A stretch of 54,362 nucleotides of DNA from Cytophagales bacterium Ga0077538 (lineage in GTDB: Bacteria; Bacteroidota; Bacteroidia; Cytophagales; Cyclobacteriaceae). The position numbers and the translations under genes are program-made. The notes beneath the pieces are model-generated. The model did no database searches and was not told the DNA's origin. It saw nothing but the letters and a program-made list of their open reading frames with translations. Where the stretch lies: positions 92,297 through 146,658 of the forward strand of contig LNEN01000305.1 of assembly GCA_001464155.1 (NCBI GenBank), in the 5' to 3' direction. Position 1 is the first letter of the stretch. Every line of letters starts with the position of its first letter. This document shows, piece after piece, positions 1 to 7,357 of the stretch.

Positions 1-382
1 TACTTCCTTGATCACTCCAAACGAGACCAACAGACTCAGCAAGGCTAGGATTGGCGGGATAGTATGGCTTGTCGTAAAAGATTGTTGATGCTCCGTGCCG
101 TTTAAATGAATACATAGCAGATGCGAGGGCTTGCTTAGCTCCATTGCACACAACAATTTTAGCATCATACTTCTCCTCTAATATCTTTACTAAATCAGGC
201 TTACCTGCTGCAGGTTGATATTCCCATTTAGGAAGATCATGTATTGTTGGCATTTTAAATGGATCGCCAAATCTATTTAATTGACGAAACAAAGCGCTCA
301 TTACAACTTTAGGTTCACCAAAGCTTAAATCAATCCAATCAGGTCCTAATAACAATTTTTGTAGTTTTGCATCATTACTCAC
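1..382 (-). CDS. PLP-dependent aminotransferase (class I/II-like), N-terminal part, runs off the window
   Basis: About 127 residues read leftward from a GTG start at 382 and leave the window at position 1. The sequence has the N-terminal hallmarks of fold-type I aminotransferases: an LSFGEP segment, then KWEYQPAAGKPDLVKILEEK (the usual Y-x-x-x-x-G-x-x-x-L-R stretch), CNGAKQAL (the glycine-rich turn before the cofactor helix) and YDKPYYPA. The PLP lysine would lie outside the window. The family transfers amino groups from amino acids to keto acids; the substrate here cannot be read. The GTG overlaps the end of the upstream small gene by 8 nt, suggesting translational coupling. An aminotransferase is unusual cargo for a phage. 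Confidence 0.8.
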   Translation of the reverse strand, partial: MSNDAKLQKLLLGPDWIDLSFGEPKVVMSALFRQLNRFGDPFKMPTIHDLPKWEYQPAAGKPDLVKILEEKYDAKIVVCNGAKQALASAMYSFKRHGASTIFYDKPYYPANPSLAESVGLVWSDQGS

Positions 383-566
383 AATGAGTTTTTACCCATC
401 TTTCGCAAAAGACTTTGATATCACGAGTACTAATGTAAATCTTATCTTTTTCTTTTCGCATTGGGCGAGAGATGTGATTACATATACCAAAGCGAGTTAA
501 CAAAATAATTAGCGCAGTTGTTGCACTTTCTTTTTTAAGAAACTCTACTAAAAGTGGATCGCGCAT
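375..566 (-). CDS. small protein of unknown function (63 aa)
   Basis: I start it at MRDPLL because an AAGGATC Shine-Dalgarno-like sequence lies just upstream and the longer reading would run back into the tRNA gene. It is basic and has a leucine-rich helix, TALIILLTRFGIC, that loosely resembles the LxxLLxKLGI core of the microprotein family seen elsewhere in the window. It lies between the initiator tRNA and the aminotransferase gene and overlaps the latter by 8 nt. Function unknown. Confidence 0.7.
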   Translation of the reverse strand: MRDPLLVEFLKKESATTALIILLTRFGICNHISRPMRKEKDKIYISTRDIKVFCERWVKTHCE

Positions 567-584
567 TTTGATCCTTAAGAAAAG

Positions 585-662
585 TGGTTGCGGGGGCGAG
601 ACTTGCACTCGCATCTATCTAGGTTATGAGCCTAGTCTGGCACTACTTCCAGTCACCCCGCG
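585..662 (-). tRNA. tRNA-fMet (CAT), initiator type
   Basis: The RNA folds as a tRNA with anticodon loop CTCATAA on the stem CTAGG/CCTAG. The acceptor begins CGCGGGG and ends CCCCCGCAACCA. This gives the unpaired C1-A72 that marks bacterial initiator tRNA, and the CCA end is encoded. The T arm is GCGAG TGCAAGT CTCGC. Two oddities are seen. The anticodon stem has only two of the three G-C pairs typical of initiators (the third is A-T). The D arm is also irregular, with a CTGG/CCAG stem and one extra base after the acceptor. It is probably cotranscribed with its minus-strand neighbours. Confidence 0.93.
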
Positions 663-670
663 AATTTATA

Positions 671-1096
671 TTATACTAATGTTTTAGCAAATTCTTTAAG
701 CTCTTCTGTTAAGAGCTCAGGATTTACACCCTTGGGAGCAAGAAGGACTTTAGTCCTAATAGTGCGAGGCTTAACAGCGCTTGTGTTTTGCTCTTCAATA
801 TCGCCAGTTGAAGCTGTTGGAGCTGCTTTATACACATGACCACCATTAAGCTCTTTAGCCTTTTTAAGATGATTCATAACCATGCTGCGACCATAAGTTC
901 GCACTTCTGCGGCATTGGTAACATCTTTGCTGTATTCAATATTGCCAGCTAGAATACCAGAAACAACAGCAGACTTTACTGCTTCTAATTGTGCATTAGA
1001 CAGCAATAAAATCGCATTATCTGTTCCTTTAACGAAATTAGGGAGTTGTGCAATTACTTCTGCAACTACTGCTTCTTTTTGACCGATCTTGCTCAT
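671..1096 (-). CDS. QKEAV-family phage protein, divergent member (141 aa)
   Basis: It starts MSKIGQKEAV after a strong AGGAGG, like three other proteins in this window (17390-17875, 25170-25631, 29900-30364). It shares the order of features: QKEAV helix, a region ending in a G-x-I-x-(Y/L) helix, then a lysine-rich KKAKELNGGHVYKA segment corresponding to KDKRLNGGxxYxAKNPGSR in the others. The N-terminal half is clearly related; the C-terminal half differs. The basic LNGG region could contact nucleic acid, but this is a guess. It is the first gene upstream of the tRNA. Confidence 0.85.
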   Translation of the reverse strand: MSKIGQKEAVVAEVIAQLPNFVKGTDNAILLLSNAQLEAVKSAVVSGILAGNIEYSKDVTNAAEVRTYGRSMVMNHLKKAKELNGGHVYKAAPTASTGDIEEQNTSAVKPRTIRTKVLLAPKGVNPELLTEELKEFAKTLV

Positions 1097-1105
1097 CCGA
1101 GCCTC

Positions 1106-1303
1106 CTATAAATATTTTGACTTAATGTATTTAGTTACTTTTTCAAAACCAATAGCTTCAATTAAAGCTTCCCATTCTTTGCGATTCTCACCAGAGAGGT
1201 TATCTCCTACTACTTCTTCAACACCATCTAATTCATCACCTAATTCTTGCGCATGTGCTTGAATATCTTGACGAATTGCTTTACTAAGATTGTCTGAAAA
1301 CAT
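1106..1303 (-). CDS. small acidic protein (65 aa)
   Basis: Acidic, predicted helical and soluble, with a short hydrophobic C-terminal segment (WEALIEAIGFEKVTKYIKSKYL). Its GGAGG ribosome site lies within the last codons of the upstream gene and the ATG follows that gene's TAA directly, so the two are translationally linked. No family recognised. Confidence 0.75.
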   Translation of the reverse strand: MFSDNLSKAIRQDIQAHAQELGDELDGVEEVVGDNLSGENRKEWEALIEAIGFEKVTKYIKSKYL

Positions 1304-1600
1304 TTAGCCTCCATGGAATACAAAGTTTTTACTATTCATTTCGGTAATGATTGTTATATCTATATTTTCAACCGGTAAAACACTCCACTCATATTGGAGT
1401 AATTGTAGTTTACCTCTAATTTGAAGATCTCTTAAAATCGTCTCAACTTCCTTAGGATGATCTGCGGACAGTTTAATCGACTTTAATTGATTATCATCTA
1501 CAAGACCTTCTATTTTCAGGAATTGAAGTATATCATCTAGTTGACCGGTCATATTTTGAAGTCGCTCTAAACAAAGAATTTGATTTGCCTTTTTACTCAC
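1304..1600 (-). CDS. hypothetical protein (98 aa), GTG start
   Basis: It opens MSKKANQILCLERL from a GTG at 1600 that overlaps the TGA of the exonuclease gene by 3 nt. A helix DDILQFLKIEGLVDD has the spacing of the window's microprotein signature (two leucine pairs, then a short turn), but the KLGIKSA core is not present, so membership is doubtful. The C-terminal half is predicted beta-rich. Function unknown. Confidence 0.75.
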   Translation of the reverse strand: MSKKANQILCLERLQNMTGQLDDILQFLKIEGLVDDNQLKSIKLSADHPKEVETILRDLQIRGKLQLLQYEWSVLPVENIDITIITEMNSKNFVFHGG

Positions 1601-2169
1601 AACATCTCCAAAAGCTTTTTATACACAAGTATGGTGACCTGTGTATCGTATTTAGCTTCATGAGCTTTACCATCAAGTAGATCGTACACTTTGTAATACT
1701 GAGCCAATGATGTTAAAGAAAGAGACATATCAGCTGGAAGCTTTCCAATAATTTGGAGACTCATTGCTAAGCCAGTAATATCAATTTGTCTATAAGACAC
1801 AAACTTTTCCATATTTAGCTTAGATAGTAAATGCTTTTGCAAGCCACCTACATCAAACTGAACATTCTTTCCTAAAGGAATAAGTTTAATCTTGCCGTCT
1901 TGAGAGTTCTTTTTTAAGAACTGAAATAGCTTTTGCCCTGCTTCTGAATAAGAGATAGCAATCTTATCATGTTCAACTAGGTTGATTAAGTTAACGGCTA
2001 GTCCACCTGCTTCAACACTATAAACACCATTGTTAGGTTTTACATAGAGTTCTAAAGAATCAACTACATTAAACTTTTCATCAATAACTTCAAGATAAGT
2101 AGATAGAAGACATACGTCTTCATGTAATCCACCAGTTTCATTATCCATAGCAAGATATAGTCTACTCAT
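1597..2169 (-). CDS. DnaQ-like (DEDDh) 3'-5' exonuclease
   Basis: About 190 aa. The first motif is AMDNETGG (D9-x-E11), the second is around GKNVQFDVGGL, and the third is HEAKYDTQ (H-x4-D). This is the arrangement of DEDDh exonucleases such as RNase T and the polymerase III epsilon subunit, which remove nucleotides from 3' ends using two metal ions. I start at MSRLYL (2169), preceded by GGAGATG; a longer reading would run far into the upstream gene. The ATG overlaps the upstream stop by 8 nt. It is a stand-alone nuclease with no polymerase attached, so trimming of nucleic acid in repair or host DNA turnover is plausible. Confidence 0.9.
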   Translation of the reverse strand: MSRLYLAMDNETGGLHEDVCLLSTYLEVIDEKFNVVDSLELYVKPNNGVYSVEAGGLAVNLINLVEHDKIAISYSEAGQKLFQFLKKNSQDGKIKLIPLGKNVQFDVGGLQKHLLSKLNMEKFVSYRQIDITGLAMSLQIIGKLPADMSLSLTSLAQYYKVYDLLDGKAHEAKYDTQVTILVYKKLLEML

Positions 2170-2467
2170 TATCATCTCCAAGTAATACTTTTTCAACAGC
2201 CAATTGCTCTTCCAATTGCTCAATGCGTTCAATAAGTTTAGGAAGATAGTTCATTGCTGCCGCAGCATATCTGGCATCATCTGCCGCAGATCCACAGTAT
2301 TTTTTATGTTCATCAGCAACTTCAGTAACATTAAACCAACGATTAAATGGTCCTCTGACTTGTCCACCGTGCTCAGCATACCAAGCAACTACTTGAGTTG
2401 ATTTCTTTTCAAGTTCTTTTAGTTTTTGAAGATCTTCATAAGTGATTTTAGTTACCATTTGACTCAT
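2162..2467 (-). CDS. hypothetical protein, possibly Ea22-like (101 aa)
   Basis: The middle has AADDARYAAAAMNYLPKLIE, reminiscent of the alanine-rich helix of phage Ea22-like proteins, followed by a coiled coil (RIEQLEEQLAVEKVLL). No catalytic motif seen. It overlaps both neighbours by a few bases (ATGA at the 5' end, ATGAGTAG at the 3' end), so it belongs to the ligase-exonuclease translation unit. Confidence 0.75.
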   Translation of the reverse strand: MSQMVTKITYEDLQKLKELEKKSTQVVAWYAEHGGQVRGPFNRWFNVTEVADEHKKYCGSAADDARYAAAAMNYLPKLIERIEQLEEQLAVEKVLLGDDNE

Positions 2468-2718
2468 ATATCTTCTCCAGCTGCTTCTTCTGCAAGAGCT
2501 TGAATTTCTTCATTAAGCTTTTTATTTTCTTCTACTAATTTAGCTAAGTTTCTTAGTAGAAAGCGTTCAACTTTTCTACCTCTATTATCAGAGCATCTGC
2601 ATCCACCATTTGTTGCCATGCCAGTGGGTTTAACATATTGACATGAGTTGTCGCCACAACCTAAACCATGAATAACTGGATCTTCTAGCCATGTAAAGCC
2701 TTGAATAGGTGATCTCAT
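2464..2718 (-). CDS. Cys-rich small protein with coiled-coil tail (84 aa)
   Basis: The N-terminal half carries four cysteines in CGDNSC and GGCRC, which could bind zinc. A basic patch (RGRKVERFLLRNL) and a helix with heptads (VEENKKLNEEIQALAEEA) follow. It overlaps the ligase stop by 4 nt (ATGA) and the next start by 4 nt. Unknown function. Confidence 0.75.
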   Translation of the reverse strand: MRSPIQGFTWLEDPVIHGLGCGDNSCQYVKPTGMATNGGCRCSDNRGRKVERFLLRNLAKLVEENKKLNEEIQALAEEAAGEDI

Positions 2719-3644
2719 GACATATCTCTTTCATCTCTAAAGCCTTGGAATGAAGGAATTCGTGGCAAATCTTTTGTGCCAACAAATTGGTATTGGTATT
2801 TAATAATTTTACCTAAGTACTTATCTCGGTTGTCCCAGATCTCTTGCAGATCCTCTTTCTTCAAACCTTTATAAGTACCTATCCCAAATTCTCTACCATC
2901 TTTGACATCACGAACAAGTAAAGTGCCAAGTGTTCCGGCGGGAACGAGGCCAGCTTTAGCGCTACTGCGTTTAGTATGTCCAAGCTCATCTGTTTCAGCT
3001 TCGTTTTCATTGCGTAATTTCTCCTCAAATCCTAAAATTATTGCTTCACTATCTACAAACCTTTTAATTTTAATTAAATCTTGAGACTTAAATGTAGCAC
3101 GACCACATTTATATCCTCCACCTAAGGCACGAGTCATAATACCCTCATGACCATCAGCAATTGCTTGCTCTTCAAAAGCCAATAGTTCTGCTTCATTGTT
3201 AATGATAGTCGGAAGAATTAGTTGGCAAAAATCTGTTAATTGACCATCTTGCCATAAAGCTTTTAAATCTAAAATACGCTTAATGTATTGCTTATTCAGA
3301 TCATCTTTAACATAGTCAAAGATTTCAAATTTAAAATTAGGCTCACCGTCTTCACGCATAACATCACCTTGTACTTCATTGAATGTACGACAAGATCCGT
3401 CAGCATTATATGTAACAAGCTCACCATCCAATGTCAGAGATGGATCGATTATTGCCATTTGAGCTTGAATATACTTATTAGGAATTGGTTTGAATGATCT
3501 TGAGAGAGTTTTACCGTCAACACGGAGACATCGAATACCATCTAACTTAATAGATGCGCCCAATGGATAAGTAAGATCTTTGAATTCCATCGGCTCGCCT
3601 TTACTATTTTCCATAGAAGCGGCAAGCATAGGCTTTTTAATCAT
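2715..3644 (-). CDS. ATP-dependent DNA ligase
   Basis: 309 aa, close to the size of small phage ligases such as T7's. Motif I is SIKLDGIR, with the AMP-accepting lysine at K33. Motif Ia is around SRSFKPIPNKYI, motif III LDGELV, motif IIIa FEIFDYV, motif IV HEGIMTR, motif V LIKIKRF. An OB-like C-terminal part follows, ending in RIPSFQGFRDERD. The enzyme joins nicks in duplex DNA through an enzyme-AMP intermediate during replication and repair. Its own -10-like TATAAT and a hairpin that covers the GGGAG ribosome site lie just upstream (separate entry). Confidence 0.97.
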   Translation of the reverse strand: MIKKPMLAASMENSKGEPMEFKDLTYPLGASIKLDGIRCLRVDGKTLSRSFKPIPNKYIQAQMAIIDPSLTLDGELVTYNADGSCRTFNEVQGDVMREDGEPNFKFEIFDYVKDDLNKQYIKRILDLKALWQDGQLTDFCQLILPTIINNEAELLAFEEQAIADGHEGIMTRALGGGYKCGRATFKSQDLIKIKRFVDSEAIILGFEEKLRNENEAETDELGHTKRSSAKAGLVPAGTLGTLLVRDVKDGREFGIGTYKGLKKEDLQEIWDNRDKYLGKIIKYQYQFVGTKDLPRIPSFQGFRDERDMS

Positions 3645-3649
3645 ATAAA

Positions 3650-3676
3650 TCTCCCTGGTTTTCCAGAGAGATTATA
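3650..3676 (-). promoter_or_regulatory. ligase promoter embedded in a hairpin that covers the ribosome site
   Basis: On the minus strand TATAAT (3671-3676) is followed by TCTCTCTGG-AAAA-CCAGGGAGA, a 9-bp stem with one G-U pair whose 3' arm holds the GGGAG of the ligase gene. A transcript reading through from the protease gene would contain the whole hairpin and hide the site. A transcript begun about 6-7 nt after the TATAAT would lack part of the 5' arm and leave it free. T4 uses this arrangement at several late genes; its use here is inference. Confidence 0.55.
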
Positions 3677-3689
3677 CGATCAGATAAAA

Positions 3690-4565
3690 TTAATAGTTTT
3701 TAAGGAATTTAATGACGTCTTTATGGGAGACATCTATGCCCCAACCGGCAGAATCCATAGCGAATACAACGCCAACAACGTTACCCCAGAAATTAACAAC
3801 TGGAGATCCACTGTTGCCACCTTGTACTAACATATTTGTTCTATATGCGTCTTCAACAACTACTGCGCACATTTTGTATTTAATAACAAAGAAACCAAAA
3901 TTTTGAACTTGCTCTACTTGTCGGTGCTTTTTTAAAGAACATTCTTTTGCAGAAATTCCACCGAATTCTGGTGGAGCTAATTGCTCTTTGCCATCAGGTC
4001 CTATAGCAGAAATTGGACCCATAATGATAGTTGTATCTTCTTTAGTAATTATCTCTCCTCTAGAGAGAGTGATTGGCATTAAGGCAGGATGACCGACAGC
4101 AGCAACAATTTGCCCAATCATTGGCTCTGAACCCATAGACAATCCTTCAACACCTGGAATACCTTCTATAAGGCATAAGTCAGTAAAGTCTGACTTAGAT
4201 AGTATTCTTCGTTGCATGCTTAATCCAGACTCATTTTCAATTAAAACATTTTCACCATCACTGGATACAGAACATACGTGATCATTAGTAAGGATATAAG
4301 AGTTGCCACTTGGTGCTTTAATAGCAAATCCAGTTCCTCCACCACGATTTCTTATATCTTTAATTGTATAGACTTTTGAGCCTACTGAGTGGCGAAGCCA
4401 ATGACCATGAAATTCAGGTCCACGAACAGCTAAATAAAGCGATGCACCAATTACTGTTAAAATCAAGAAAGTATCAATAGCATAACTAAGTATTTTTTTA
4501 CTTAGTGCAATAGACTTGTTAAACAAGCTCATAACTTTTTCATTGATTTTGATTTTGAATTTCAA
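3690..4565 (-). CDS. membrane-anchored trypsin-like serine protease
   Basis: 291 aa. A membrane segment at about residues 28-47 (ILSYAIDTFLILTVIGASLYLAV) is followed by a chymotrypsin-fold domain. The triad is His96 (TNDHVC), Asp129 (FTDLCLIE) and Ser252 (QGGNSGSP). This layout resembles single-pass DegS/HtrA-type proteases without a PDZ domain, with the protease probably on the periplasmic side. It starts after TTGGAGAAG. The next upstream gene is a lipoprotein subtilase, so two surface proteases are adjacent. Candidate roles are superinfection control or processing of envelope proteins; neither is shown. Confidence 0.88.
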   Translation of the reverse strand: MKFKIKINEKVMSLFNKSIALSKKILSYAIDTFLILTVIGASLYLAVRGPEFHGHWLRHSVGSKVYTIKDIRNRGGGTGFAIKAPSGNSYILTNDHVCSVSSDGENVLIENESGLSMQRRILSKSDFTDLCLIEGIPGVEGLSMGSEPMIGQIVAAVGHPALMPITLSRGEIITKEDTTIIMGPISAIGPDGKEQLAPPEFGGISAKECSLKKHRQVEQVQNFGFFVIKYKMCAVVVEDAYRTNMLVQGGNSGSPVVNFWGNVVGVVFAMDSAGWGIDVSHKDVIKFLKNY

Positions 4566-4613
4566 AACTTCTCCAAGTTTATTCTTATATTTTACCTTGG
4601 CTCCAAGTTGGAA

Positions 4614-5456
4614 CTACCTATTAAGTAGCATTTCTCTCACTAATTTGCCACTTTTTACGGCAGTTGCTTGTGATGTGCCTGTCATAAATCCAAAAGTTTG
4701 ATTAGGAAGACGAGAGAAGATGTTTGTGCCAATTTCATAAGTGTTGATAGATACACCATAGTTAGAAGTTGCTGCAATATTTCTCTTAACAGTTTCTGTA
4801 GTGATTATGGCTCCATGTAGTCCTACAGATTTAGTAACTGTTTTTTCAACTTTGTTGTCGACTAAGTTTGCAACTATGAAAATACGAGAGTCATACATAG
4901 CAGGATAGTATTTATGCTTGTCAATATCAGACCTTTCATTGCCCGCTGCTGCAACTACCTTAATTCCTTTATTTAGAGCTTCCATAACGACATCATGCTC
5001 TTCTTGAGAGAATTCTGTACCGCCACCAGAATAATTAATAATATCTACTTTAGAATCAATCGCCCAACGAAAAGCCTTAATAGTGGACTTTAAATTATCA
5101 TTATATTCAGCAGTTGGATCAATGTATTTTAAAATGATTTGACAATAATCAACTGCAACTTCATCTATTTTAGATGGAACTTTGCCGGATTTTGTTAGAA
5201 ATATGAAGTTTTTTGCGTATTGATCTATGATGCCACTAATATGAGTGCCATGTCCATGTCTATCTTTTAGACCTGTGCCAGTAAAGTCACGATGACCTTT
5301 ATCGCACATAAAATTCTTTTTCATTAGTGCTTCATCAATGCCGGTATCGATAACAGCAACTACAATTTGTTTGTTTTTAACTACTTTTTTATCAGAGCTG
5401 TTAGCAGTACAGCTAATTACAATTAGTAAATTAAGTATCGCTAAACTTTTTATCAT
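4614..5456 (-). CDS. subtilisin-like serine protease (S8), predicted lipoprotein
   Basis: About 280 aa. The signal peptide MIKSLAILNLLIVISC has a lipobox-like end, with the candidate lipidated cysteine at 16. The S8 triad is complete: Asp37 (VIDTGID), His69 (HGHGTHISG) and Ser in GFMTGTSQATA. The oxyanion Asn is in AAAGNE. There is no clear propeptide: the catalytic domain starts about 15 residues after the lipobox. I prefer ATG 5456 to the GTG nine bases upstream because of the AAGGG spacing. It probably acts at the inner or outer membrane facing the periplasm. Confidence 0.93.
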   Translation of the reverse strand: MIKSLAILNLLIVISCTANSSDKKVVKNKQIVVAVIDTGIDEALMKKNFMCDKGHRDFTGTGLKDRHGHGTHISGIIDQYAKNFIFLTKSGKVPSKIDEVAVDYCQIILKYIDPTAEYNDNLKSTIKAFRWAIDSKVDIINYSGGGTEFSQEEHDVVMEALNKGIKVVAAAGNERSDIDKHKYYPAMYDSRIFIVANLVDNKVEKTVTKSVGLHGAIITTETVKRNIAATSNYGVSINTYEIGTNIFSRLPNQTFGFMTGTSQATAVKSGKLVREMLLNR

Positions 5457-5658
5457 TTTCCACACCCTTTACAATAGATATCAATCTACTGTAAATCTCG
5501 TTTCGGACAGAGCAGGTTGTGGTTGATAAAGCAAATTCGGCATATTTTTTAATATATGCCTCATCATAGCCGAAAGCTTTTAAGTCTTCGAAGAGTTTAT
5601 ACGCTTCGTTAGAGGTTTGATTTTTGGTTCTAATTCTGTCGTCTTCTGAGAATCCCAT
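5431..5658 (-). CDS. small hypothetical protein (75 aa)
   Basis: Charged and helical, with no recognised motif. Its ATG has a good AGGAG site although it lies 79 nt inside the upstream gene in another frame, and its end overlaps the subtilase start by about 26 nt. Such long overlaps are uncommon, so either the upstream gene's tail or this start could be wrong; the ribosome site argues that this one is real. Confidence 0.65.
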   Translation of the reverse strand: MGFSEDDRIRTKNQTSNEAYKLFEDLKAFGYDEAYIKKYAEFALSTTTCSVRNEIYSRLISIVKGVENDKKFSDT

Positions 5659-6167
5659 AGCTCTCGCTCCTGTCGTTTTCTCTTTTGCTCTTCAATATAC
5701 TCATAATGTTCTCTAACAAGTCTTTCGCATTCTTCTCTAGGCATTGGAGGATATTGCACTCTTTCCATAGTTTCCGCCTGCTTAGGTGGAGCTTTAGATG
5801 CTGCTAATAAAGCAGCAGTTTGCTCTCTTGTATATGTTGAGTAACCGTTATATTTCTCTGGATCCGCCGCTTGCTTATTTTTTTTAAAATCAACATAAGG
5901 ATCGTACGTTGGTTCTTCAAACTTCTCTGGATGCGATTCGCGAAGCTCAATCTCTTCTTCTTGAGAAGGAGTTAATTGACGCTCATTAATAATAGCGGTC
6001 ATCGCTCTTTCAATATCTTTAAACGTAGTCCCTAGAATTTTATGACAGATAGCTTGCTTTAACTCAGTACTATTTAATATCTCGTGTGCCCTAGATACTT
6101 TTTCTTCTCTTTCAAGTTCATCAAAGCCACATAATTCCTGGATTCGACGCTTAAGTTTTTTGCTCAG
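5580..6167 (-). CDS. hypothetical protein with a probable CTG start (195 aa)
   Basis: The frame opens with CTG at 6167, read as MSKKLKRRIQELCGFDELE, six bases after GGGAG and 21 bases after a TATAAT box. The first in-frame ATG is 165 nt further on (6002) and has only a weak site, while the extra 55 residues look like normal protein. The rest is acidic, proline- and glutamate-rich (EEEIELRESHPEKFEEPTYD) with a coiled-coil-like basic tail. Function unknown. If CTG is not used, the gene is 5580-6002. Confidence 0.65.
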   Translation of the reverse strand: MSKKLKRRIQELCGFDELEREEKVSRAHEILNSTELKQAICHKILGTTFKDIERAMTAIINERQLTPSQEEEIELRESHPEKFEEPTYDPYVDFKKNKQAADPEKYNGYSTYTREQTAALLAASKAPPKQAETMERVQYPPMPREECERLVREHYEYIEEQKRKRQERELWDSQKTTELEPKIKPLTKRINSSKT

Positions 6168-6188
6168 ATTAAACTCCCGGTTGACTTA

Positions 6189-6194
6189 ATTATA
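6189..6194 (-). promoter_or_regulatory. TATAAT box before the CTG-start gene
   Basis: TATAAT on the minus strand, with GGGAG 11 nt downstream and the CTG after that. No -35 hexamer is evident, as with the other TATAAT boxes here. Confidence 0.5.
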
Positions 6195-6246
6195 TCACCT
6201 AGACCACTAAGGGTATAAGCTTAATTGACGCCTATTAACGGTATAT

Positions 6247-6567
6247 TTATTCTTTTACTGAGACTTCAGCTTCAAAATCCTTATCAAATTCCATATCAAA
6301 AGTGGCACTTTCACACTCTTCTGTAATACGCTTAAACATTTCATCTTTAAAGGCCTCATGATCTGTTGTCGATATTGCTTTACATACTTCAAGTTTTACT
6401 AACTCTTGATTCTCAATAGAAGGATTAGAAGAGAAGGCAGCTAATGCCACATCTAAACTATTTGGAATAGGAATATTGAAGTGCTTCCAAAAATCAATTG
6501 CAGCCATACAGTCTTCAGGGCTAATAACAACTTCTTTTTTCTTTTCTTGTCCAGTTTTATCCGACAT
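6247..6567 (-). CDS. acidic hypothetical protein (106 aa)
   Basis: Predicted mostly helical and acidic with a lysine-rich start. No domain recognised. It begins 14 nt after the ClpP-like gene, behind AGGAG, and a TCTGAAACTAAG box overlaps the end of that gene, so it may have its own transcript end. Confidence 0.75.
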   Translation of the reverse strand: MSDKTGQEKKKEVVISPEDCMAAIDFWKHFNIPIPNSLDVALAAFSSNPSIENQELVKLEVCKAISTTDHEAFKDEMFKRITEECESATFDMEFDKDFEAEVSVKE

Positions 6568-6581
6568 GAGGTCTCCTCTGA

Positions 6582-7271
6582 TTAACGTTTCTTAGTTTCA
6601 GATTTTTTAGTTTTATTGGTAGATTTCTTTTTAGATTTTACATTCTTAATGAGAGACTGCCTATTTCTACGAGAAAATGGAGCTCGCACATGTTGTTTAC
6701 CTACTTCAAATTGCATCCGACCAGTTATCTTAGGTAATCCAATAGCATCTACAATGCCAAATTCTAAAGCTTGTTCACCCACTAAATAACGCTCTCTACC
6801 ATCTTGCTCTTTAATAACAGAGCGCAATTCAGCGTAGTTTGCAAAGCCACAATTACGAGCCAATAATCCCATAAAATGCTCATTTAATCTGACAGTTTCC
6901 TTTACATCATCTTTCATATCCTGGACGTTCCCAACGGTCCCAGATGATACTTCATGGATCATGACACGCGAATGCCTGCCCAAGAAACGGACGTCCCCGT
7001 GTGACAATAGCATCGCACCGCAACTCATTGCTTTGCCCATGCAGCAAGTAACTACTGGATTAGGAATTTCGTCTAAGGTTTCAATCATTTTGGCTAATGC
7101 GTCTACATACCCACCATAAGAATCGATATAGACTATAATAGGTCGAGTTGGATCGCCAGATGCAGCTTCCATGACTTGGAGGCGGAATTTTTGGGCATGT
7201 TCTTCATCAAACTTAGTTACCCAGATTTCTTTTTCTTTTTTAAGGATGTGCATAATGTCTTCTTCCATCAT
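6582..7271 (-). CDS. clpP: ClpP-like serine protease (S14)
   Basis: 229 aa. The crotonase-type ClpP fold is clear: PIIVYIDSYGG, then the nucleophile elbow AMSCGA (Ser83), then MIHEVS (His106) 23 residues later. Where bacterial ClpP has ERDRFL with the triad Asp, this protein has GRERYLVGEQALEFGIVD, so the aligned residue is Glu. The C-terminus has an extra basic tail (KNVKSKKKSTNKTKKSETKKR). Phage ClpP-like enzymes can be prohead proteases, but the gene is not beside capsid genes here. It could act alone or with a host Clp ATPase. Confidence 0.9.
   Translation of the reverse strand: MMEEDIMHILKKEKEIWVTKFDEEHAQKFRLQVMEAASGDPTRPIIVYIDSYGGYVDALAKMIETLDEIPNPVVTCCMGKAMSCGAMLLSHGDVRFLGRHSRVMIHEVSSGTVGNVQDMKDDVKETVRLNEHFMGLLARNCGFANYAELRSVIKEQDGRERYLVGEQALEFGIVDAIGLPKITGRMQFEVGKQHVRAPFSRRNRQSLIKNVKSKKKSTNKTKKSETKKR
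6593..6601 (-). promoter_or_regulatory. CTGAAACTA junction box
   Basis: The minus strand reads TCTGAAACTAAG. It lies in the last codons of the ClpP-like gene, about 26 nt before the ATG of the next gene, and is one of a recurring set of boxes at minus-strand gene junctions. Confidence 0.5.
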
Positions 7272-7332
7272 TTATTACCGCCTTTTTCATAATTCTACTT
7301 TCTTGATATTGATTGCAACTAAGTTAGTGTGG

Positions 7333-7338
7333 TAAAAT
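7333..7338 (+). promoter_or_regulatory. TAAAAT -10-like box for the FlgM-like gene
   Basis: TAAAAT lies 19 nt before the ATG at 7358, and AGAGG precedes the ATG. It is in the divergent gap between the ClpP-like gene and the FlgM-like gene. Confidence 0.45.
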
Positions 7339-7357
7339 ATCTAAATAAAGAGGTTTT

